Notes: generated from the sequence alone by a model not told the origin. A stretch of 64,000 nt of DNA from CAVYGN01 sp963796325 (GCA_963796325.1 CAWCLF010000001.1:682001-746000); one strand, 5' to 3'. Shown: positions 35,154 to 44,790, numbered from the stretch's first letter. Made by a program: numbers and translations.

Positions 35154-36065
35154 GTGATCAAGGTAAAAAATCTCAGCAGGTTCTACGGAAATTTCCAGGC
35201 CCTTTCCGGTCTCGATTTTACGGTGAACAAAGGCGATATCGTCGCTTTCCTGGGTCCTAACGGCGCCGGGAAGACGACAACTATGCGCATCATTACCGGG
35301 TTTCTTGCTCCTTCGACAGGAGAAGTGCTGATAGGCGGCATGGATATTTTTGAAGAACCGTCGAAAGTAAAGGCTATGATCGGATACCTGCCGGAAATCC
35401 CGCCTCTGTATCCTGAATTGACCGTCCGCGAATATCTGTCTTTTGTCGCCCGGATTAAAGGCCTCCCGGGCAGGGGAATCCCCGGAAGAATCGAAGAAGT
35501 TATGAAAATGACCGATCTAATAGACAGGAAGAACACGATGATCGGCTTTCTTTCGAAGGGCTTCAAACAGAGGGTGGGTATTGCCCAGAGCATCGTGAAT
35601 TTCCCCGGCGTGATAATAATGGATGAACCCACAGTGGGGCTGGACCCCGTTCAGGTTGTGGAAATAAGGCTTCTCATCAAGAGGCTTGCCAAGGAAGAGA
35701 ACAGGACCGTAATATTATCAACACATATCCTTGCGGAAGCAGAGGAGATCTGTGAAAAGGCTATAATAATACATAACGGCAGGATCGTTGCCGTCGATAC
35801 GATAGAGAACCTTAAGCAAAAGGAAATCATGGAACTTGTCCTTACAGTAAAAGTAAGGAAGGACCCTCTTCTCCTGAAGGAGCGCTTGGGCAAAATCAAA
35901 GGGGTCATTTCAGCGGAAGCCGATAATTCGACGCTCAGCATCAGAACGTCGGCAGACTTGCGCGAAGAAATATCGGGTCTGATTGTGAACGGCGGGTTCG
36001 GCCTCCTGGAAATGACATCCGGAGAATCTTCCCTTGAGGATGTTTTTATAAAACTCGTAAAGTAA
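35154..36065 (+). CDS. ABC transporter ATP-binding protein (GldA/NatA-like)
   Basis: A 303-residue ABC-2 type ATPase. Walker A is LGPNGAGKTTTMRI near residue 38. The Q-loop region is YLPEIPPLYPELTVREYL, the signature is LSKGFKQRVGIAQ near 137, and Walker B is VIIMDEPTVGLDPVQ near 158. The His switch is in ILSTHILAEAEEI. A C-terminal extension resembles GldA. The GTG at 35154 with a GAGGGGC site is preferred; an ATG at 35088 has no site. Followed by a permease and a GldG-like protein. Confidence 0.9.
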   Translation: MIKVKNLSRFYGNFQALSGLDFTVNKGDIVAFLGPNGAGKTTTMRIITGFLAPSTGEVLIGGMDIFEEPSKVKAMIGYLPEIPPLYPELTVREYLSFVARIKGLPGRGIPGRIEEVMKMTDLIDRKNTMIGFLSKGFKQRVGIAQSIVNFPGVIIMDEPTVGLDPVQVVEIRLLIKRLAKEENRTVILSTHILAEAEEICEKAIIIHNGRIVAVDTIENLKQKEIMELVLTVKVRKDPLLLKERLGKIKGVISAEADNSTLSIRTSADLREEISGLIVNGGFGLLEMTSGESSLEDVFIKLVK

Positions 36066-36092
36066 TAACCGGCTGAACGGGCGAGGATCTTT

Positions 36093-36797
36093 ATGACTGC
36101 TGTCATGAAAAAAGAAATGAAGGTATATTTTACTTCCTGGATGGGATACATGGTAATGGGCGTATACCTTATCATGTCGGTAGTGCTGTTCCAGGGGTAT
36201 TTTTTGGGTGTGAGAAACACGAGCGACTTTTCATCTTTTTTTTCGGATATGAATACGGTTTCCCTGTTTATTATCCCCATCCTTGCAATTCGTCTTCTTG
36301 CCGAGGATAAAAAGCTGGGGACATTCGAACTATTGATGACAAGCCCGGTGCCTCCCTGGGGCATAGTACTGGGAAAATTCATCAGCGTTATTTTATTTAC
36401 GATCATTGCCGACACAATACTGCTCTTTTATCCCCTGATTATCTCTTTTTATACGCCGATCGAATGGGGCGCAGTGTTTTCAGGCTACCTGGGGATAATC
36501 TTTTCAGCCCTGCTTTTTGCAGCTCTCGGGATGGTAGCTTCTTCGCTGACCGATAACTATGTCGTCGCCGCCCTGGTGGCTTTCCTGTTCATTCTTTTTT
36601 TTATGGTGATATCTTTTTTTGCCAATTCCGCCGACAATACTCTCTCGAATTTACTGAAGGAATTGTCATATTCCAATCATTATTTCCAGTTCGCTTCCGG
36701 GCTGATAAAATTAAAAGATATCCTGTATTTTCTTATCGGGTCATTCATGTGCCTGTATATTGCTGATACAATCATAGAATCAAGAACCTGGAGATAA
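36093..36797 (+). CDS. ABC-2 permease (GldF-like)
   Basis: A 234-residue permease with about six membrane helices. It begins MTAVMKKEMKVYFTSWMGYMVMGVYL, the typical N-terminus of GldF/ABC-2 permeases. RLLAEDKKLGTFELLMTSPV near residue 70 is the conserved cytoplasmic loop. It forms the membrane channel for the preceding ATPase. GldA-F-G systems are required for gliding in Bacteroidetes, but similar sets occur widely in non-gliding bacteria. The substrate cannot be inferred. The ATG has a GAGG site. Confidence 0.85.
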   Translation: MTAVMKKEMKVYFTSWMGYMVMGVYLIMSVVLFQGYFLGVRNTSDFSSFFSDMNTVSLFIIPILAIRLLAEDKKLGTFELLMTSPVPPWGIVLGKFISVILFTIIADTILLFYPLIISFYTPIEWGAVFSGYLGIIFSALLFAALGMVASSLTDNYVVAALVAFLFILFFMVISFFANSADNTLSNLLKELSYSNHYFQFASGLIKLKDILYFLIGSFMCLYIADTIIESRTWR

Positions 36798-36806
36798 GGG
36801 ACCTTT

Positions 36807-38441
36807 ATGACAAAAAAATTAAATTATGCTTCCCTGGCGGCGGTTTGCGGTTTGATCGCAGCATCGATTGTCCTCTATATTATAATGGGTCTATATGCCC
36901 TTGTAACTCGTATATTATTTTCGGCAGCTCTCCTGTCGGTTATTCTTTACCTGTCGATAAACTACAGGGCGATTGCATTATTTTTCAGGAGGACCGGAAC
37001 AGTAACCGGCGTAGCAAGAATCTTCCAGTTATTGATAGTATTCGGGATTCTTGTCTTCGTTTATATTTTTTCCGGCGCAGTCTCATGGAAAATAGACCTG
37101 ACGGCATCGCGTATTTACACCCTGTCCGATGAAACGGCTGCTGTTCTGAGGAGCCTGACTAACGATATAAACATATATTTTTTTAAATTCGGAGATAAAA
37201 GCGATCCTGTACTGGATTACGAGGGAAACCTTCTCAAGGTATACTCTGAAAGATGCGGCCGCTTAAAATTGAAAATTATAGATCCGAACAGCGACAGGTC
37301 GAAAGCGGCAGAATACAATGTAAGTGAAAACGGGACTGTTGTTTTCGAATACCAGGGAAACAGGGCCTATGCAGGCGTTAAAAAAATCTTTTCAAGCGAT
37401 CCGGAAACCGGCAGGATCAGTTACAAAGGTGAAGCTGTCTTTACAAGCGCCCTTAAAAGCGTCGTTTCCGGCAGGCCTCCGGATGTTTATTTTCTTCAGG
37501 GCCATGGGGAAGTGAATGCAGAATCGGGCGACGGCAGGGGCTATTCAGGGATTATTGAAAAAATGACTGAGGAGAACATCAGGGTGAAGGTCCTGAATCT
37601 CCTTAAATTTCCGGAAATACCCGGGGATTGCGGGGCGATCATTATCGGGAACCCAACGCATTCTTTTTCTGCGGACGAACTTGATAAAATCGATAATTTT
37701 ATCAACGGGGGCGGAAGCGTCCTGGTGCTTCTCGAACTTGAAACTCATGAAACAGTAAACGATATATTGAAGCAGATGGGATTGTATTACTATAAGAACC
37801 TTGCGGTCGAGGACCAGGATTACGCAGTGCAGTACGGTAAAACCACGATTCTCCCTGAAATTGTTCCTCATGAAATTACTATGCCGCTCATCCGCAACAG
37901 CCTCAGCGTGGTCATGCCGACGGCATCGGGAATTCTTGAAACGCCCCGGATCTACAGGGCATCGAACGATCAGTATATAATCTCCGGTTTCCTCAAAACG
38001 TCGAAGAATTCCTACGGCGAAGTATCGCTTGCAAGGATAAAATCCGGCGAATCGTATAACGACCCGAAAACCGATCTGGAGGGGCCTCTGACCCTGGGCT
38101 GCAGCGCGCGCAAGATTCATGCGGATATTATAAAAACCTATAAAGGAGCGCTTACAAATACGATCGAATCAAGGATGATAGTTTTCGGGGACAGCGATTT
38201 TATTAAAAACACTTATTACAATAACAGCGGAAATTCGGATTTATTCCTGAACTCGGTAAACTATCTCCTGAGAAGGGACGCGGAAATTACAATAAGGCCG
38301 AAAAACACTGAAATTACAGGTTTCCAGCTTTCAAGTTCGGAACAGAGGTTCCTGGCCGTATTATCCGCCGCTGTTTTCTTCCTCTACATTATTCCGGGTA
38401 TTATTATAGTCATCGGCAGGAGAAGCCGCATCAAATCCTGA
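36807..38441 (+). CDS. GldG-like membrane-anchored ABC-associated protein
   Basis: A 544-residue protein with three N-terminal helices (to about residue 95). The conserved SWKIDLTASRIYTLSDETAAVLRSL segment follows, then a large soluble region (PPDVYFLQGHGEVN near 220, AIIIGNPTHSFSADELDKI). A C-terminal helix ends the protein. This is the GldG/DUF4350-type auxiliary subunit of ABC-2 exporters (ABC-type uncharacterised transport protein). It is 10 bases after the permease and overlaps the lnt region, so it is part of the same operon. Confidence 0.85.
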   Translation: MTKKLNYASLAAVCGLIAASIVLYIIMGLYALVTRILFSAALLSVILYLSINYRAIALFFRRTGTVTGVARIFQLLIVFGILVFVYIFSGAVSWKIDLTASRIYTLSDETAAVLRSLTNDINIYFFKFGDKSDPVLDYEGNLLKVYSERCGRLKLKIIDPNSDRSKAAEYNVSENGTVVFEYQGNRAYAGVKKIFSSDPETGRISYKGEAVFTSALKSVVSGRPPDVYFLQGHGEVNAESGDGRGYSGIIEKMTEENIRVKVLNLLKFPEIPGDCGAIIIGNPTHSFSADELDKIDNFINGGGSVLVLLELETHETVNDILKQMGLYYYKNLAVEDQDYAVQYGKTTILPEIVPHEITMPLIRNSLSVVMPTASGILETPRIYRASNDQYIISGFLKTSKNSYGEVSLARIKSGESYNDPKTDLEGPLTLGCSARKIHADIIKTYKGALTNTIESRMIVFGDSDFIKNTYYNNSGNSDLFLNSVNYLLRRDAEITIRPKNTEITGFQLSSSEQRFLAVLSAAVFFLYIIPGIIIVIGRRSRIKS

Positions 38442-38470
38442 TGGATCGGGATTTCTCCCCGGGGAGCAAA

Positions 38471-40072
38471 ATGATTTTAAAAAATAAAAAAACTCTGGGA
38501 ATTCTGGCCGATAACATGCTGTGGCTTTTATGGGCTGTTTTTTACGGTCTGGCATTCCCTATTTATAACCTGTCCTTTACAGTCTGGTTCATTTTCATTC
38601 CTGTTATCGTATATTCTTATATGAAACCCCTTTATCTGACAGCAATGTATTCTTTTTTTTACAGTCTTGTATATTTCGGCATTACATTTTTCTGGATTTA
38701 CGGATTCTGGCTTCCTTCGGTTTTCCTGATAATCCCGATCTATGCCGTTTATTATTCCTTCTTTTTCATATGCACTTCTATAATAGGGAAAAAAATGAAA
38801 AAGTTCCGCTATATTGCAGTTCCGATTCTCTGGGTTTCCTGCGAACTTTTAAGGTCTGCCGGCTTCCATGGCCTTATATGGAACTTCCTTGGAAACTCCC
38901 AATGGAAAATCCCTGAATTTATACAGAGCGCGGATATTTTCGGCGTCTGGGGGATAACATTCCTTATAATGCTTGGAAATACAGCAGTCTCCGATATTAT
39001 CTGCACTCTCTTTGAGAAGGGAAGCGTAAGCAGGGCCGTTAAAAGGAATGCGGTTAAAATTGCCGTGTTTTCAACTCTATTCGTATCGAACCTGCTATAC
39101 GGGTTCCTGGCCCTTCAATATTATGAACATATTTCAAGGGATTCTCCTTCGGAAAAACTTGCCCTATTGCAGCAGAATATCGATTCCCATGACTCATGGT
39201 GGGAGCACAGGTGGCTGAACTACGGGATAATATGGAAGTTAAATGCTGAAGCGGCCGTGCAGAATCCCGATATGATAGTCTGGTCGGAATCGACTGTCAG
39301 GAACCTGGTCTGGTTTTATCTTTTCAATTACAGCCCTGATGAAGAAGTTAACCGTTTTAATATTAGATTTGTAGACCTGCCCTTGGAATTGAATATCCCG
39401 ATCGTCGAGACAAGTCCTACCTTTGTCGGCGGTAAATATTACAACAGCGCCGATTATATCGATCCCGAAACGAACCTTGTGCAGGAAAACTCAAAAATTC
39501 ACCTGGTGCCGTTCGGCGAGTGGATGCCGGTTTACGATTCGCTGCCTTTTGTTAAAGCGATAATGAATATAGAAGGAGCGGGTTCCTTTTCTCCCTCGAC
39601 GAATTTCAATGTTATACAGGGCAGGAAATCCCGTTTCAGAGTGCTGATATGCTATGAAGACCAGTATGCGGAACTTGCCCTTAAATTTATTAAAAAGGGC
39701 GTAAATTATTTTATCAATTCAACGGATGCGGGCTGGGCATACAGGCAGGGGTTCCGCCATCCAATGTGGCAAATGCTTTCCGGGGCTGTTTTTACCGCAG
39801 TTTCAGTGAGGAGGCCTATTGCCCGTGCGACAAATACCGGAGTTACGGGAATTATCGATCTAACGGGCATTTTCAATGGAAATATAGGAGATTACCAGAG
39901 GGGCTTTTATATCGGGGATGTCCACATTATCGATGAAAAAATCGAAACATTATATGTTAAATTTGGATTTTTATTTCCTTATCTATTATCCTTAGCTGCA
40001 CTAGCCGTTTTGATCTATGCGGTTTTTAAATCTCCTGAAAAAAAGAAGGCGAAAAAGAGGCGGCAAGTATGA
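38471..40072 (+). CDS. lnt: Apolipoprotein N-acyltransferase
   Basis: A 533-residue enzyme that adds the third acyl chain to lipoproteins. About seven membrane helices in residues 1-220 are followed by a CN-hydrolase domain. The triad is intact: Glu in IVWSESTVRN near 275, Lys in NSKIHLVPFGEW near 343 and Cys in LICYEDQY near 393. Its presence supports a diderm cell, agreeing with the many lipoproteins nearby. The ATG at 38471 with a GGGGAG site was preferred over an earlier in-frame ATG at 38441. It overlaps hisZ by 4 bases. Confidence 0.93.
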   Translation: MILKNKKTLGILADNMLWLLWAVFYGLAFPIYNLSFTVWFIFIPVIVYSYMKPLYLTAMYSFFYSLVYFGITFFWIYGFWLPSVFLIIPIYAVYYSFFFICTSIIGKKMKKFRYIAVPILWVSCELLRSAGFHGLIWNFLGNSQWKIPEFIQSADIFGVWGITFLIMLGNTAVSDIICTLFEKGSVSRAVKRNAVKIAVFSTLFVSNLLYGFLALQYYEHISRDSPSEKLALLQQNIDSHDSWWEHRWLNYGIIWKLNAEAAVQNPDMIVWSESTVRNLVWFYLFNYSPDEEVNRFNIRFVDLPLELNIPIVETSPTFVGGKYYNSADYIDPETNLVQENSKIHLVPFGEWMPVYDSLPFVKAIMNIEGAGSFSPSTNFNVIQGRKSRFRVLICYEDQYAELALKFIKKGVNYFINSTDAGWAYRQGFRHPMWQMLSGAVFTAVSVRRPIARATNTGVTGIIDLTGIFNGNIGDYQRGFYIGDVHIIDEKIETLYVKFGFLFPYLLSLAALAVLIYAVFKSPEKKKAKKRRQV

Positions 40073-41064
40073 AGGGGATGGAAAGGTTTTTTTCAGAACC
40101 GGAATCTGAAAGCTTCGGTCTTCCCCCGGGAGTATTGTTCCTTCATGACGATGAATTAAAGAATCTGGAAAGATTGTGTTCGAAAATTACAAGGATGTTT
40201 GAAAAGGCTTCGTACAGGAAGGTTTCTCCGCCCCTTTTCGAATACTATGAAACTTTTGAAAAGGGATCGGGGGCCGATATAGCGAGGAAAACTTTTTCAT
40301 TCAAGGACAAGGACGGGAAGCTCCTGTCGCTCAGGTACGATATGACCACTCCGATAGCAAGAATGGCTGCGATGCTCTACAGCCATGAATCCATGCCGTG
40401 GAGATTTTATTACTGCGGGGATGTATTCCGCGAACAGCCTCTTCACAAAGGCAAACCCAGGCAGATGAAACAGGCCGGAATTGAAATGATAGGCTCGGCC
40501 GGTATAAATTCCGATGCTGAAATAGTCGGCCTGTTGGGGAAATGCCTCGAAATATTCGATAAAGATTATAAAATCGTTATGGGCGATGTCGGCCTCTACA
40601 GGCATATAATTTCGAAGCTCTTGCTTGACGGTGAAATGCTGGAAGCCGTTCACAAGCTGTATAACAAGAAGGATGCCGTCACTCTGGGCGAAATTAAAGG
40701 GGAGATCGGAGGGGAGGATAAATATAAAGAGCTTCTCCTCGGACTTCCTTATATGATAGGGGAAGCGCCGTTTATCTTTGATAAATTGAGAGCCCTTGAC
40801 GGCGAATGCCGGCAAATTATAGAAAGGCTCGAGTCGCTGTATTCGATACTGCCGGTTGATGTGAAACGGCATATTATAATCGATCTGGGTCTGATCAGGG
40901 ATTTCTCATATTATACGGGGCTGACCCTGGAAGGTTATATAAAAAATTACGGATTTCCAGTGGTCGGAGGCGGAAGGTACGATAAACTTTTCTTATCCTG
41001 GGGCAGGGATTATCCTGCCGTGGGATTTGCCGTTGATATCGGGCCGGGCCGTTTTCGGCGTTAA
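40069..41064 (+). CDS. hisZ: ATP phosphoribosyltransferase regulatory subunit HisZ
   Basis: A 331-residue class II aminoacyl-tRNA synthetase-like protein. FSFKDKDGKLLSLRYDMTTPIARM is the HisS/HisZ core. The C-terminal anticodon-binding domain of HisRS is missing, because it ends soon after VVGGGRYDKLFLSWGRDYPAVGFAVDI. HisZ lets short-form HisG start histidine synthesis. No hisG is nearby. The order hisZ-purA is also found in other bacteria. It overlaps lnt by 4 bases. Confidence 0.88.
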   Translation: MKGMERFFSEPESESFGLPPGVLFLHDDELKNLERLCSKITRMFEKASYRKVSPPLFEYYETFEKGSGADIARKTFSFKDKDGKLLSLRYDMTTPIARMAAMLYSHESMPWRFYYCGDVFREQPLHKGKPRQMKQAGIEMIGSAGINSDAEIVGLLGKCLEIFDKDYKIVMGDVGLYRHIISKLLLDGEMLEAVHKLYNKKDAVTLGEIKGEIGGEDKYKELLLGLPYMIGEAPFIFDKLRALDGECRQIIERLESLYSILPVDVKRHIIIDLGLIRDFSYYTGLTLEGYIKNYGFPVVGGGRYDKLFLSWGRDYPAVGFAVDIGPGRFRR

Positions 41065-41087
41065 AATAGCGGAAAATCGAGGTGATT

Positions 41088-42362
41088 ATGATTTATGTCG
41101 TTTTGGGGACACAATGGGGTGACGAAGGCAAGGCAAAGGTCATAGATTACTTTGCAAAAGATTTCGATTACGTTGTCAGGTTCCAGGGCGGAGCTAATGC
41201 CGGGCATACTGTGCATATCGGGGATAAAAAATTTGTTTTTCACCTTGTCCCGTCCGGGATTCTCAACGAAAATGTCATTGTAATAATAGGCAACGGGGTC
41301 GTTCTCGATATACGGGAATTCTTAAAAGAAGTCAATCTGATCAGCGGAGAGACCGCTGTTAAGGGCAGGATATTCGTCAGTAATAAAGCCCATATTGTTA
41401 TGCCTTATCACAAGATCATGGATAAAGCGAAGGAAAGCGGAAAGGGCAGGTCTATCGGCACGACCCAGCGGGGAATCGGACCGGCTTATTCCGATAAGGC
41501 CGATAGATTGGGGATCAGGATATCGGATCTTTTCGGCAGCCCTGAAATTTTAAAAGGAAAAATAAAAGAAGCATATGAGGTAAAAGAATTCCTTTTAAAT
41601 AATTATTATCATGTAAACGGCTGCCCGAATGTCGACTCGATGCTGGACGAACTCCTGAAAATCCGGGACGAGATCCGGCCGTTCGTCGCCGATACCGAAA
41701 GCCTCCTCCAGAACGCCCATAAGGAGCGGAAAAATATTCTTTTCGAGGGGGCGCAGGGAGCTCTCCTGGATGTCGATTTCGGTACTTATCCGTTTGTAAC
41801 CTCTTCCAGCACCGTATCGGCCGGAGCCCTTACCGGCAGCGGAATAGGCGCACCCGCTTTCGCAAATGTCATAGGAATAACTAAGGCTTATGTGACAAGA
41901 GTCGGCGAGGGTCCTTTTCCCACTGAGCTTAAGGATGAATCAGGAGAGCGTCTAAGGACGGCCGGCAGCGAGTTCGGCGCTACAACCGGAAGGCCGAGGC
42001 GCTGCGGTTACTTCGATGCAGTAGCTGCAAGGTATTCGATCGGAGTGAGCGGCGTAATGGAAATATTCCTGACAAAGCTCGATGTCCTTGACGGATTTGA
42101 TAAAATCTATGTCTGCACGTCTTACAAAAGGGCTGACGGGAGTCTTATGGATTATTTCCCGGCTACCATTGAAGAATTGAATTCTGTAAAACCTGTTTAC
42201 ACAGAGATGGATGGATGGAAGGGAAAGACCTTTGGAACAGGCGATTATAACAAGCTGCCCGACGCGGCAAGAAAATATGTCGAATTTCTGGAATTTCAGC
42301 TCGAAAGGAAGATATCTTATATATCAACCGGTTTTGACAGGAAAGATGTAATTGTAAGATGA
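41088..42362 (+). CDS. purA: Adenylosuccinate synthase
   Basis: A 424-residue GTP-dependent enzyme joining IMP and aspartate on the way to AMP. It begins VVLGTQWGDEGKAKVIDYF, the P-loop-like signature. NAGHTVHIG is next, then GIGPAYSDKADRLGIR near residue 135. EGAQGALLDVDFGTYPFVTSSS near 222 and GATTGRPRRCGYFDAV near 300 follow. The ATG at 41088 has a GAGGTG site; the GTG at 41082 lies within that site. It converges on rpmB with 4 bases between stops. Confidence 0.98.
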   Translation: MIYVVLGTQWGDEGKAKVIDYFAKDFDYVVRFQGGANAGHTVHIGDKKFVFHLVPSGILNENVIVIIGNGVVLDIREFLKEVNLISGETAVKGRIFVSNKAHIVMPYHKIMDKAKESGKGRSIGTTQRGIGPAYSDKADRLGIRISDLFGSPEILKGKIKEAYEVKEFLLNNYYHVNGCPNVDSMLDELLKIRDEIRPFVADTESLLQNAHKERKNILFEGAQGALLDVDFGTYPFVTSSSTVSAGALTGSGIGAPAFANVIGITKAYVTRVGEGPFPTELKDESGERLRTAGSEFGATTGRPRRCGYFDAVAARYSIGVSGVMEIFLTKLDVLDGFDKIYVCTSYKRADGSLMDYFPATIEELNSVKPVYTEMDGWKGKTFGTGDYNKLPDAARKYVEFLEFQLERKISYISTGFDRKDVIVR

Positions 42363-42366
42363 TAAG

Positions 42367-42558
42367 TTAAAAAACGATATTGACCTTGCCGGCATGAAGA
42401 CAACTCATGCATATCTTCATTTTCTTTACTTCGCCGTTTACAGCGGCTTTAACTTTTTTCAGATTAGGCTCCCATCTCGTCCTTGTTTTTCTATGTGAAT
42501 GGGATATATTATTGCCGTACAGCGGCCCTTTTCCGCATACATCGCAAACTCTCGACAT
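42367..42558 (-). CDS. rpmB: 50S ribosomal protein L28
   Basis: A 63-residue L28 of the zinc-binding type. The CxxC pairs CDVC near residue 5 and CMSC near 51 bind the metal. The middle part, NISHSHRKTRTRWEPNLKKV, is the family core. It has its own CGGAGG ribosome site. It converges with purA, whose stop lies 4 bases away. Confidence 0.97.
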   Translation of the reverse strand: MSRVCDVCGKGPLYGNNISHSHRKTRTRWEPNLKKVKAAVNGEVKKMKICMSCLHAGKVNIVF

Positions 42559-42630
42559 ATAATCCTCCGTTAGAACCGGGACACGGGAAATATTATAATA
42601 GAAGTTGTTAAATATATCAAATCATTTAAG

Positions 42631-44277
42631 CCGGGATTTCCCAGATGAAATCTTGAAGAATGCCTAAAACCATGCTATAACTAACGTGTAGAGAAAGAGA
42701 TAGAGCGCAATGGGCAGCAAAAAAAGGGAGAATACGATGGGTGAAAGAAGAAAATCGGCATTTTGCCTGAATTTTGATAATAATATACGTCTCGAATTTC
42801 ATGGAACATCTATTACTTCCGATGCAGGCTTACTTGCATACCGTGAACTTGACCATGCTTTAGGACTCACAGAAAGTGCGAATCACTATCTTTCTGATAG
42901 CCGCCCCGGTAAAAACAAGAGACATTCCCTTGCCGCTCAACTGCGGCAATCTGTTTTCTCAAGGATTGCGGGATATGAAGATACAAACGATGCCGACAGG
43001 TTGAGTATTGATCCGGTAATGCGAAGAATTGTCGGCGGTCGTGCCCTGGGATATACAGCCGCTTCAACGAGTCAGATGAGCAGGTTCGAGACTGAGGTTC
43101 TTTCATCAGACAATAATTTAAAAGTGTTGATGCAATTACCGGGAAAGTGGATTGACCGGATCAGAAGCGCAGAATATCTTAAGCGGATAGTGCTTGACAT
43201 GGACAGTTCGGTCAGTGAAACCTATGGGAATCAGGAAGGCTCCGCTTACAACGGTCATTTCGGATGTACCTGTTATCACCCGCTGTTTTGTTTTAACCAG
43301 TCAGGAGACCTTGAATCTGCGATGCTTCGTGAGGGTAATGTCCATAGCGCCAATGGATGGAAAACAATGCTTAAACCTATTGTTGAAAAATATAGAGATC
43401 AGAATCTGGACTGCTATTTCAGGGGAGATGCCGCTTTCGCAAATCCGGACATTTACGAATACCTTGAATCAGAAAACTTCCTTTACACGATCAGGCTTCC
43501 TGCTAATGATATTCTTCAAAAGAATATCGCACATCTTCTGAAACGCCCGATCGGAAGGCCGTCCTTCGCCCCCGTTGTCCTGTACCACGATTTCTTCTAT
43601 CGGGCAGTAAGCTGGGACAAGGGACGCCGTGTAATAGCGAAGGTTGAGTGGCATCGTGGGGAACTGTTTCCTCGTGTCGGATTCATCATAACAAACCTCC
43701 GATGGCAGCCGAAGAAGGTCGTCAGGTTCTATAACATGAGAGGAACGGCGGAGCAGTGGATCAAGGAAGGAAAATACGCTATCAAGTGGACAAGACTGTC
43801 ATGCCACGACTTTACAGATAACCAGGTGAGATTGCAGTTATTCGCTCTTGCTTACAATCTGGGAAACTTCCTTCGACGGGTTGCACTGCCTCGGTCTATC
43901 CGGCATTGGTCGATGACGACCCTCCGGGATAAGCTTATCAAGATCGGGGCGAAGGTTATAAGCCATGCCCGGTACACGATATTTCAGATGGCTGAAGTTG
44001 CTGTCCCAAAGGAAATATTTGAAGCGGTACTCGAAAGGATAGAACGGTTCCGGTCTTTGGCCTTGGAATCATTATAAGGATTGATGCAATGAAAATAATA
44101 AAGGGGTTCCTGTTGTCGAATTTTAAGAAAGGGTTGAATTCTACCGCTTTCATGCCGTCTTGGACTGGAAAGAGAGGAATTTTATGTTGACATGCCCTGA
44201 TAAGGTTGATAAAATATTGACAGAATGCATTGGGATCCGGATTTTTGGAGTTTCAATATGCTAAATGGGAAATCCCG
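42631..44277 (+). mobile_element. IS1380-family insertion sequence
   Basis: A 1647-base element with terminal inverted repeats of at least 12 bases: CGGGATTTCCCA at the left end (from 42632) and its complement at 44266-44277. One transposase gene fills it. No convincing target duplication was seen (flanks TTAAG on the left, AATTAG on the right). The right end lies 5 bases from heptad repeat locus D, so the element sits next to that repeat. Confidence 0.8.
42737..44077 (+). CDS. IS1380-family DDE transposase
   Basis: A 446-residue transposase, full length. DAGLLAYRELDHALGL near the N-terminus, VLDMDSSVSETYGNQEG (first catalytic Asp), CYFRGDAAFANPDIYEYLE (second Asp) and MRGTAEQWIKEGKYAI (catalytic Glu in the C-terminal part) match the IS1380 family, with the long insertion carrying the Glu. 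The ATG at 42737 has a GGGAG site; an in-frame ATG at 42710 lacks one. The frame is intact, so the element may be active. Confidence 0.9.
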   Translation: MGERRKSAFCLNFDNNIRLEFHGTSITSDAGLLAYRELDHALGLTESANHYLSDSRPGKNKRHSLAAQLRQSVFSRIAGYEDTNDADRLSIDPVMRRIVGGRALGYTAASTSQMSRFETEVLSSDNNLKVLMQLPGKWIDRIRSAEYLKRIVLDMDSSVSETYGNQEGSAYNGHFGCTCYHPLFCFNQSGDLESAMLREGNVHSANGWKTMLKPIVEKYRDQNLDCYFRGDAAFANPDIYEYLESENFLYTIRLPANDILQKNIAHLLKRPIGRPSFAPVVLYHDFFYRAVSWDKGRRVIAKVEWHRGELFPRVGFIITNLRWQPKKVVRFYNMRGTAEQWIKEGKYAIKWTRLSCHDFTDNQVRLQLFALAYNLGNFLRRVALPRSIRHWSMTTLRDKLIKIGAKVISHARYTIFQMAEVAVPKEIFEAVLERIERFRSLALESL

Positions 44278-44281
44278 AATT

Positions 44282-44368
44282 AGTCAGGAGTCAGGAGTGA
44301 GAAATCGTAATTGAGTCAACAGTCTATTCCCTGAAACCTCCGACTCTCGACTCATGACTTATTGACTG
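44282..44368. repeat. Heptad repeat locus D
   Basis: AGTC-headed units (AGTCAGG twice, then a decayed copy) on the left, about 35 bases of spacer, then GACT-tailed units (CTCCGACT, CTCGACT, CATGACT) on the right. It has the same left/right polarity as loci A and B. It begins 5 bases outside the right end of the IS1380 element. Confidence 0.7.
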
Positions 44369-44484
44369 CCTTAAGAATATTCTAACTTTTGACAATTAAT
44401 GCAGGGATTATTATCTTATTAGTAACAATTTTAGACGAAGTTCCCTTTTTGAAGTCCTGATTATAAACAGGAAGGTAAAGCTTT

Positions 44485-44640
44485 ATGGCGGGCAACATTC
44501 TTGTGGGAAGGCAGCCTATTCTGGACGGCGATCAGAATATAATGGCTTTTGAATTATTGTTCCGGGACGATGATGAAAATTTTGCAAAGATCAAGGACAA
44601 CCTTTCCGCCACTGCCACGGTATTGATAAATACCCTTTAA
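44485..44640 (+). pseudogene. N-terminal remnant of an EAL/HDOD (YuxH-type) protein
   Basis: A 51-codon frame with a good ribosome site (AGGAAGGTAAAG). VGRQPILDGDQNIMAFELLFRDDD is the start of EAL-HDOD proteins of the YuxH type (a RQPI... YELLFR pattern). The homology then breaks off at a stop after VLINTL. The rest of the EAL and HDOD domains, normally another 350 residues, is missing. The next 190 bases contain no related frame. It is probably a deletion remnant in the region disturbed by the IS element. Confidence 0.65.
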
Positions 44641-44761
44641 ATGTCAAAAAGCCTCAAATGATAGGAACGTGCGACAGGGACCATAAACTATTTCAAAACA
44701 GATTTTTATTTGAAGCGGCGATTCGTTTTCGAAAAGATCATTAATAAGGCAATTCGTTATA

Positions 44762-44790
44762 TTGTTTTTCCTCTTATTGTATAATATAAT
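44762..44790 (+). promoter_or_regulatory. Sigma-70 type promoter of the 7TM-AraC regulator
   Basis: TTGTTT (44762-44767), a 17-base spacer and TATAAT (44785-44790) lie about 43 bases upstream of the ATG at 44833. The region 44641-44832 contains no gene. Confidence 0.45.

Noticed and set aside
42631..44277. Target-site duplication at the IS1380 ends
   Set aside because: The flanks (TTAAG left, AATTAG right) are similar in composition but not identical.
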